22,699 nucleotides of DNA from an uncultured Peptoniphilus sp. (GTDB lineage Bacteria; Bacillota; Clostridia; Tissierellales; Peptoniphilaceae). This document shows, piece by piece, positions 17,464-22,699 of the stretch (its first letter is position 1; each line of letters opens with the position of its first letter). Position numbers and translations under genes: made by a program. The notes beneath the pieces were generated by a model. That model made no database searches, was not told where the DNA came from, and saw only the letters and a list, made by a program, of their open reading frames with translations. Where the stretch lies: contig CAMYEJ010000004.1 of the NCBI GenBank assembly GCA_947254665.1, positions 1 through 22,699 of the forward strand. The letters run 5' to 3'.

Positions 17464-17465
17464 AC

Positions 17466-17475
17466 CCTCACCTCC
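17466..17475 (-). promoter_or_regulatory. Ribosome binding site that fixes the GTG start of subunit G
   Basis: GGAGGTGAGG on the minus strand ends two bases before the GTG at 17463. The GGAGG core is 7 bases away, an ideal distance, which favours GTG over the ATG at 17484. Confidence 0.8.
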
Positions 17476-17529
17476 ATCTATCATAAATCCTAAATTGGAA
17501 TTGAGATCTAAATAAAATATCTCACTATT

Positions 17530-17538
17530 ATTATAACA
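17530..17538 (-). promoter_or_regulatory. Extended -10 promoter of the V-ATPase operon
   Basis: TGTTATAAT on the minus strand combines a perfect -10 TATAAT (17535-17530) with the TGn extension. A -35 is weak (TTTAGA at 19 bases), which is acceptable for an extended -10 promoter. Transcription would start near 17523, leaving a leader of about 60 bases before the GTG of subunit G. The rest of the 320-bp gap (17464-17783) holds the direct repeats at 17549-17582, AT-rich DNA with three TATAAT strings, and the upstream gene's terminator. Confidence 0.65.
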
Positions 17539-17548
17539 TCTAAGGGAC

Positions 17549-17582
17549 TTAAATTCTAAACATTATTGCATTAAACTCTAAA
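17549..17582 (-). repeat. Two 12-bp direct repeats upstream of the V-ATPase -10
   Basis: TTTAGARTTTAA on the minus strand occurs at 17560-17549 and 17582-17571, differing at one base. The copies begin 22 bp apart, about two helical turns. The proximal copy includes the -35 region of the extended -10 promoter. The arrangement fits a regulator bound on one face of the helix, but AT-rich DNA yields such pairs by chance. Confidence 0.4.
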
Positions 17583-17588
17583 ATATTT

Positions 17589-17616
17589 TTGTGAAAATCA
17601 GTATAATGGCTATAAT
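17589..17616 (+). promoter_or_regulatory. Weak candidate plus-strand promoter in the intergenic gap
   Basis: TTGTGA (17589-17594), a 16-bp spacer and TATAAT (17611-17616) resemble a sigma-A promoter directed to the right. No plus-strand gene follows. A transcript would meet the bidirectional hairpin at 17736-17764 after roughly 140 bases. Two further TATAAT strings nearby show how easily such motifs arise here. Confidence 0.2.
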
Positions 17617-17727
17617 CTAACGTTTGCACTATAATATTTTTGAAGTTTTCTAAATAAAGACATATGAGTTTCTATATATTTTTTAAAATTATAAAAATTC
17701 AACATAATATTATTAAATTTCTTGTTC

Positions 17728-17764
17728 AAAAAAATAAAAGCAGAAAGATTTTCTCTCTGCTTTT
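17728..17764 (-). terminator. Rho-independent terminator after the CoADR-rhodanese gene (bidirectional form)
   Basis: A 12-bp stem with one G-U pair (AAAAGCAGAGAG / CTTTCTGCTTTT, loop of 5) begins 19 bp past the stop codon. On the minus strand it is followed by A and seven T (17734-17728). On the plus strand it ends in six T, so it could also stop transcription from the left. It separates the SLH operon from the V-ATPase operon. Confidence 0.9.
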
Positions 17765-17783
17765 TTGTATTTTGAATTAAATT

Positions 17784-19466
17784 TTACTTGAAATTATACT
17801 TTGTAAATATCGGCTCCCTATTTAATCTCAAATCGTCAAAGTATTCGTATAGGGAGAACCATAGGTATGAACCTTGAATATTGTAGATATTTTTGTATCC
17901 ATTTTCTCTTAGGAATGTGTAGGCGTAGTAGGATCTTTGTGATGATCTACAATGTAGATATACTGGTACATCCTTAGGCACTTCGTCAATCCTATTTCTA
18001 ATCTCTGTTAAAGGAATGTTGTGGGCACCCTTTATATGGCCATTTTCATATTCATTCTTCTCTCTTACGTCTACTATATATGCCCCTTCTTCATAAAGCG
18101 ATCTTAAGTCCTTCATGGTTACACATCTTACATCGCCATTTAAAATATTTTGTCCTACCATCGCCGCTAGATGTACAGCATCTTTCGGTGGTGCGAAGTA
18201 TGGTGCATAGGCATGTTCGTATTCGTATAGATCTTCTAGTTTCCCATTCATCCTTATATAGGCAGCAACTACATCTATTCTCTTGTCCACCGTTCCTCTT
18301 CCAGCTGCTTGAGCTCCTAACACTTTTCCATCTCTATCGAAGATTAGTTTCATAAATATTGGATTTGCTCCTCCTATTATTCCCACTTTGTCCATTGGGA
18401 TTACATAGGATGCTTCATATTCTATTCCACTACCTTTTAATTTCTTTTCGTTTAGTCCTGTGCAGGCGATGTTTAAATCAAATACTCTTACCGCGCTGCT
18501 TCCTATTACTGAAACTGGTTTAGATTTTCTGCCTGCTAAATGGTCTGCGAGAGATCTCGCTTGTTTCTGTGCAGGACCTGCCAGTTCAAGGTTTGTAAGC
18601 CCACCAAGTATGAAGTCTTCTTTCTTAACCACATCTCCAACTGCATACACATCTTTTAAGCTAGTTTCGTAGGTATCACTGATTTCTAAGTAGCCTCTGT
18701 CGTCCACCTTTGCCCCTGCAACTTCTAGAATTTTTGAAGTAGGTCTTACTCCTATTGCTAGGACTACTGCATCGGATTCGATTCTGTTTCCAGATTTTAA
18801 AATTACTTCTTTTTCTGTTATTTCTGATACCGGGTCTTCTAAATATAGATTAACTCCATTGTCATAGATTTCTTTGTGGATGATGGTTGCAATTTCATAG
18901 TCTACTGGAGCCATAACTTGGTTTGTAGCCTCAACTAAGCTCACTTCAAATCCGGCTCTCTTTAGATTTTCCATAACTTCTAGACCGATGAATCCTCCAC
19001 CTATTACGGTTACTTTCTTCTTTTCGTTTTCTCTTAGGAATTTGTCTAGCTTAACCGCATCTGGCACAGTCTTAACTGTGAACACATGTGGTAGGTCCAC
19101 TCCCTTTATAAATGAAGGTACTATTGCTTCTGCTCCAGTTGCTACCACTAATTTGTCGTAGTCTTCTGTGTAGGTCTTGCCTTCGGATTTTATTTCAATC
19201 TTCTTTTCTTCTGGGAATACCCTTGTAACTTCACTATTTACTTCTACATCTATATTAAATCTACTCTTGAAACTTTCTGGGCTGTTTAATAGCAAGTTTT
19301 CGTAAGACTTTACATCTCTACTTAAAAAATTTGGGATTGCACAGTTTGAATAAGATGGATATGGCCCTTTTTCAAATATTTTTATTTCTACTTCGTCGTT
19401 TAATCTTCTTAGCCTGGTAGCTGTCGATGCTCCTCCTGCTACCGCGCCAATTATAATTACTTTCAT
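17784..19466 (-). CDS. CoA-disulfide reductase/NADH-oxidase-type flavoprotein with rhodanese domain
   Basis: This is a pyridine-nucleotide disulfide oxidoreductase of the single-active-cysteine group (CoA-disulfide reductase, NADH oxidase, persulfide reductase). FAD binding is seen at GAVAGGAS (7-14) and YAVGD (274-278), and NAD(P)H binding at VIGGGFIGLE (154-163). The redox cysteine is Cys42 in YSNCAIP. The dimerisation domain (about 325-445) has AYAPYFAPPKDAV. A rhodanese domain (about 450-545) has the active loop CRSSQRS with Cys506, so persulfide or CoA-persulfide handling is likely. The active-site context differs from the common SNCGLPY and YAPPYSSAKDPVN, which leaves the true substrate open. 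GGAGG lies inside the end of the MutS-like gene and the ATG overlaps its stop as ATGA, so the two are coupled. Confidence 0.93.
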   Translation of the reverse strand: MKVIIIGAVAGGASTATRLRRLNDEVEIKIFEKGPYPSYSNCAIPNFLSRDVKSYENLLLNSPESFKSRFNIDVEVNSEVTRVFPEEKKIEIKSEGKTYTEDYDKLVVATGAEAIVPSFIKGVDLPHVFTVKTVPDAVKLDKFLRENEKKKVTVIGGGFIGLEVMENLKRAGFEVSLVEATNQVMAPVDYEIATIIHKEIYDNGVNLYLEDPVSEITEKEVILKSGNRIESDAVVLAIGVRPTSKILEVAGAKVDDRGYLEISDTYETSLKDVYAVGDVVKKEDFILGGLTNLELAGPAQKQARSLADHLAGRKSKPVSVIGSSAVRVFDLNIACTGLNEKKLKGSGIEYEASYVIPMDKVGIIGGANPIFMKLIFDRDGKVLGAQAAGRGTVDKRIDVVAAYIRMNGKLEDLYEYEHAYAPYFAPPKDAVHLAAMVGQNILNGDVRCVTMKDLRSLYEEGAYIVDVREKNEYENGHIKGAHNIPLTEIRNRIDEVPKDVPVYLHCRSSQRSYYAYTFLRENGYKNIYNIQGSYLWFSLYEYFDDLRLNREPIFTKYNFK

Positions 19467-21106
19467 CTTTCCTCCGATCTTTCTCTAGCTTTTTTGGTGA
19501 TTATTTCTGGATAGTCATACATTTCTAGAATTCTTATGGCATTTCTTGTAGCTGCTCTTCCCTCTTTTAATTTGTAATCAAATTTTATTTCGTCTTTTGT
19601 AACCAACTCTTCGAAATGATAGTTACAGAAATCTTTTTCAAGAATGTTTGTAAGTTCTATATCGTGGGTAGCTGCTACTACAAATCCCTGTTTGGACAGA
19701 TAATCCAAGGTGGCACTTGCCGCAGATATTCTATCTATTGTATTTGTACCCTTAAATACCTCATCCAAAAGATATATATTTCCTGGGTTATCTATCATCT
19801 TCTTTATGGTTTTTGCCTCAGCCATAAAATAACTGGTCTTTTCCTCTATAGAGTCTTTGATATCAATGCTGGTTAAAATATCTGTGTCCACTGTTTTAAA
19901 TTTCTTTGCAACTACAAATCCAAGAGTCTTCGCCATCAAGTGATTTATTCCAATTGTTCTTAAAAATGTACTCTTTCCCGATGCGTTGGATCCAGTAAGA
20001 AGGATATCCTTTGTAAATTTAAAAGTATTTCCCACAGATTCTTCTTGGTCTTTTAAATAGATAATCGGGTTGTGGAGTTCTTCTCCTTCGATAGATATAT
20101 CTTCAGTCTTATCTACAACATCAGCTTTACAAACTAAATCAAGATTGTAGTAAAGGTTAGAAAGTGCGATTTCATTATCTATGTCCCCTAAAATAAAGTA
20201 TAATTTGCACAAATTTTCCTTATTTTCATTTACCAAATCTTTGATATTTAAAAATAGCATCGCCTCGTGAAGGGTTATGGTGCTTATAAGTTCATAGAAG
20301 ATGTCCGTATCCAGACCAACTTTGTTGTAAAAAGATCCAGTCTTTCTATTTATTTTCTTCAAAAGAGTTTTGTAATCTTTTAATCTTTCTATGCTTTCTA
20401 GTTCCAAGTCCGTCTTTAGGACGTCTATCCCAAGTTTTGAAAATTTGCCGAGCATGGTTAACATCTTGGATGCGCCTTGGGTCTTCTTGGAGATGTCCTT
20501 GGTGATTATGGCGTTTGTTGCCAAAATTAAGGTAACTGCTGCCAAGAAAGAAATTTTACTTACAAAGAATACTCCAACTACGACGGCTGCAATAATCGGA
20601 TAAAATTTTACATATAGTTCAAAGTTAAATTTCGCTTTTATTCCATTTTTTAAAAGTGTGAATAGTTCCTTATTTTTTATCTCTCCAAAGGATAAAAACT
20701 TCGCCATAAGGCTCGTGGTTTTTTCCTCGTTTTCTCTAATATATCTCAAAGTATCGAGATCCTTTAAGATAGGGCGAGCTTCTCTAGTCCTTACATAGAG
20801 GCTAGATGCTCCCATGGTGGACATGGAATAATCTATTCTCTTAATATAGTCGAGGAGATTTAAGTCATAGAAGGTGGTACTGTCCACTTTGAAATCAAAA
20901 TCTAGAAGTTCCTGCGCCTTCATGACTATGTCATAATCCCTCTTGATGTCTAATTTTTCGCCGCGACCTATAAAGGCTCTACTCTTTATATATTTTTCAA
21001 AATTCTTTTCTTTAAAATAGTTAATTATCTTTAAAATTATATACAGTCCTACAAATAGAAGGACCATAATCGTCAGGTCATAGTATTTTAAAAGTAGTTC
21101 TTTCAT
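19463..21106 (-). CDS. Membrane-anchored MutS-like ATPase (no mismatch-recognition domain)
   Basis: The C-terminal third (about 365-545) is a MutS-type ABC ATPase. It has Walker A TGSNASGKST (371-380), a SYFMAE block (425-430) equivalent to the STFMxE region, Walker B IYLLDEVFKGTNTIDR (444-459) and the switch histidine in ATHD (479-482). Residues 60-165 and 205-340 form helical regions like the MutS core/lever domains. Domain I, with its DNA-probing Phe-x-Glu, is absent. One hydrophobic helix lies at 11-29 and a hairpin of two near 168-203, so the protein should sit in the membrane with the ATPase in the cytoplasm. At 547 residues it is far shorter than MutS (about 850). Such proteins are usually annotated as DNA mismatch repair protein MutS, which is doubtful. 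It lies 6 bp after the SLH gene, with a poor ribosome site. Confidence 0.88.
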   Translation of the reverse strand: MKELLLKYYDLTIMVLLFVGLYIILKIINYFKEKNFEKYIKSRAFIGRGEKLDIKRDYDIVMKAQELLDFDFKVDSTTFYDLNLLDYIKRIDYSMSTMGASSLYVRTREARPILKDLDTLRYIRENEEKTTSLMAKFLSFGEIKNKELFTLLKNGIKAKFNFELYVKFYPIIAAVVVGVFFVSKISFLAAVTLILATNAIITKDISKKTQGASKMLTMLGKFSKLGIDVLKTDLELESIERLKDYKTLLKKINRKTGSFYNKVGLDTDIFYELISTITLHEAMLFLNIKDLVNENKENLCKLYFILGDIDNEIALSNLYYNLDLVCKADVVDKTEDISIEGEELHNPIIYLKDQEESVGNTFKFTKDILLTGSNASGKSTFLRTIGINHLMAKTLGFVVAKKFKTVDTDILTSIDIKDSIEEKTSYFMAEAKTIKKMIDNPGNIYLLDEVFKGTNTIDRISAASATLDYLSKQGFVVAATHDIELTNILEKDFCNYHFEELVTKDEIKFDYKLKEGRAATRNAIRILEMYDYPEIITKKARERSEER

Positions 21107-21112
21107 GTTTAA

Positions 21113-22678
21113 TTAATTTCCTGTAGCTTCCAAGACTTCATAGTATGCCCAATGGTTCTTCTTCAAATCTTTGAATGGATTGTTTCCATACTTATTCAAA
21201 AATTCTACATTTGGATTTCTTCTTAGTGCTCTGTTGATTATAGTAGCTGCTTCCCCTCTTTTAATCATGGCTTCTGGATGGAATTTCCCGTCTAGACTTC
21301 CTGTCAAAATTCCTCTATCTTTAAGGGTGTTTATTGCATCAAAGGCATAGTAACCAGGCTTAACATCACTGAAACTTTGTTTCGTATAGTTTTCGTTGTA
21401 GCCGAGGTAGCGATATACTATCATTGCAAACTCAGCTCTCTTAAGTTGTTTTTCAGGTTTAAAGGTCTTATCTTCGTAGCCTGATATGATTCCATTTCTT
21501 TCGCAAAATCCTATAGCTTCTGCGTACCACATCTTTTGTGGAACATCTTTAAATGTTGAGTAGATGGATGTTGGCGCTTCTCCATTTACAATCTTCGCAA
21601 ATATAAATGCTCCTTGACCTCTTGTCATGTAGGATTCTACCTTAAAAGTATCTTTTTCAATTCCTGCCATATATGGAGATCTAATTTCTCTAATCACATC
21701 ATCTAGATCTTTTATAGTATTTCTAATTTCATCTGGTGTTATAGTGGATTTTATCTCTAAATACTTACCAGTAGCTAGAGCTGCTTGGAATTTAAGTAGA
21801 CTTTCCATGCCAAGACCTTTGGTGTCCAAAGTTTCTGCAAACTTTAAATAGTCTTGTAACTCTTCCTTAGTATTTAAATTTCCTCTATTATTTTCTACTT
21901 TATTTTCTACTTTTTTTTCTGTTACTGCGTTTGATTTTTCAACTACGATGGCAACTTCTGCATTTTGTTCTTTTCCAGAAGCTGTGTAGACTGATTTAAA
22001 TATTATATTTTGTGCTGCAGTAATAGTTGGTAGCTTCATGGTGAATGATCCGTTGTCATCGGCTACTACCTCTCCGATGGATTTTCCATTTAAAGTGGCA
22101 CTAATCTTTGCCTTTGGATTTGCCTTTCCATTTGCATTTGCATCCCCTTCTTTAATTGGATTTACAGAAAGAGTTGCCTGAGTGCTTGGAGTCTGAGCGA
22201 CAAAACTCTGTTGATCTGTGCTTTCGCTACCATCCATGCCAACAGAAGTTAGAATTACAGAATTTTTAAGTCCATCCACCTTTCCAATATCTGATTTAAG
22301 TACACAGTCCAGCGGAATCTTAACAAGATCTGTATTTCCAATCGCATCTATATTCATAACAGCTAGTGTAATTAGAGCTTGGCTGTCATTTTTTACCTTG
22401 GTGCTCTTGAGCTCAATAGAGTCCTTCTTTTCAGCTACACCTACTAGAGAACTGGCTCTCACGTCCAAGTTTTCATCTATAAGTACAGTTACTACAAAGG
22501 ATTTGTATGCTTTCTTCGCTTCGCTTGGAACTTTTATGTTTATTGAGTATTTTAAATTGTCTCCCTTCTTCGCTTGTAACATGGTAGGAGTTTCTAAAAA
22601 TACTTGTATGTCATCCTTTGCATAAGCGTTTGTAAAAATAATTAATGCCATCAAAAATATTGTAAGTAGCCTTTTCAT
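21113..22678 (-). CDS. Secreted SLH-domain cell-surface protein with Ig-like domain
   Basis: The N-terminus is a signal peptide (Lys-Arg, then hydrophobic LLTIFLMALIIFTNA, cleavage likely after AYA at 20). Residues 25-160 are an unassigned beta-rich domain. Residues 168-246 look like a bacterial Ig-like repeat (KISATLNGKSIGEVVADDNG, then SFTMKLP). A charged linker (250-270) and a helical region (270-345) follow. The C-terminus carries S-layer-homology modules: two complete ones around 376-424 (FKDVPQKMWYAEAIGF) and 436-486 (FSDVKPGYYAFDAINTL), flanked by half-modules at 350-364 and 501-521. Their motifs TRGQ, KRAE and KRGE are the usual wall-polymer-binding positions. It should be anchored non-covalently to the cell wall. 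AGAGGTGATTAT precedes the ATG. It is probably the first gene here of the operon with the MutS-like and flavoprotein genes; its promoter lies outside the window. Confidence 0.93.
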   Translation of the reverse strand: MKRLLTIFLMALIIFTNAYAKDDIQVFLETPTMLQAKKGDNLKYSINIKVPSEAKKAYKSFVVTVLIDENLDVRASSLVGVAEKKDSIELKSTKVKNDSQALITLAVMNIDAIGNTDLVKIPLDCVLKSDIGKVDGLKNSVILTSVGMDGSESTDQQSFVAQTPSTQATLSVNPIKEGDANANGKANPKAKISATLNGKSIGEVVADDNGSFTMKLPTITAAQNIIFKSVYTASGKEQNAEVAIVVEKSNAVTEKKVENKVENNRGNLNTKEELQDYLKFAETLDTKGLGMESLLKFQAALATGKYLEIKSTITPDEIRNTIKDLDDVIREIRSPYMAGIEKDTFKVESYMTRGQGAFIFAKIVNGEAPTSIYSTFKDVPQKMWYAEAIGFCERNGIISGYEDKTFKPEKQLKRAEFAMIVYRYLGYNENYTKQSFSDVKPGYYAFDAINTLKDRGILTGSLDGKFHPEAMIKRGEAATIINRALRRNPNVEFLNKYGNNPFKDLKKNHWAYYEVLEATGN

Positions 22679-22699
22679 ATAATCACCTCTAGTTTAATT

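Noticed and set aside
17664..17780. 38-codon plus-strand frame (MSFYIFFKIIKIQ...) resembling a small hydrophobic basic peptide
   Set aside because: It runs through the terminator hairpin, has no convincing ribosome site, and comes from very AT-rich DNA where such frames arise by chance.
21113..21180. Truncation of the SLH protein inside its last module
   Set aside because: Ending after a half-module (HWAYYEVLEAT) is common in clostridial SLH proteins, where the modules are offset relative to the ends; no frameshifted remainder is seen downstream.
1..22699. CRISPR array, tRNA/rRNA genes, insertion sequences or prophage genes
   Set aside because: No regularly spaced repeats, no conserved rRNA or tRNA segments and no transposase, integrase or phage motifs were seen; genes fill almost the whole window.

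Overview
The window is AT-rich, and every convincing gene lies on the minus strand, with short gaps or overlaps and strong GGAGG-type ribosome sites. Gene content points to a low-GC anaerobic Firmicute, most likely of the Clostridia/Tissierellia kind (an anaerobic coccus such as Peptoniphilus or a relative). The pointers are a Gram-positive S-layer-homology (SLH) protein, a V-type ATPase of the Enterococcus ntp type, and a tig-clpP-clpX-lon-engB cluster. The taxon is an inference from gene content; no rRNA is present.

Reading in the direction of transcription (high to low coordinates) there are three blocks. (1) 22678-17784 is a probable operon of a secreted SLH protein, a membrane-anchored MutS-like ATPase without mismatch-recognition domains, and a CoA-disulfide-reductase/NADH-oxidase-type flavoprotein with a C-terminal rhodanese domain. 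It closes at a strong hairpin terminator (17728-17764). (2) 17463-9002 encodes a complete nine-subunit V-type ATPase in the order G-I-K-E-C-F-A-B-D, the same order as Enterococcus hirae ntpFIKECGABD. An extended -10 promoter precedes it and a terminator (8910-8935) follows it. The K subunit keeps every Na+ ligand known from E. hirae NtpK, so a sodium-translocating enzyme is predicted. (3) After a stand-alone AlkD-like DNA repair gene (8890-8234), a clear promoter at 8230-8202 starts a proteostasis and translation operon: proS, a small PC4/YdbC-like single-stranded-DNA-binding protein, tig, clpP, clpX, lon and engB. The engB gene runs off the left edge.

Block 3 links tRNA charging, folding of nascent chains (trigger factor), protein degradation (ClpXP, Lon) and ribosome assembly (EngB). 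Its promoter lacks recognisable CtsR or CIRCE operators but has a perfect 18-bp inverted repeat over the -10. In block 2 the A and E subunits start with TTG and the G subunit with GTG, each behind a good ribosome site.

No tRNA, rRNA, CRISPR array, insertion sequence or phage gene is visible. Most of the window is ordinary housekeeping DNA. The least explained items are the membrane MutS-like ATPase with its neighbours, the operator-like repeats at two promoters, and the charged tail of trigger factor.
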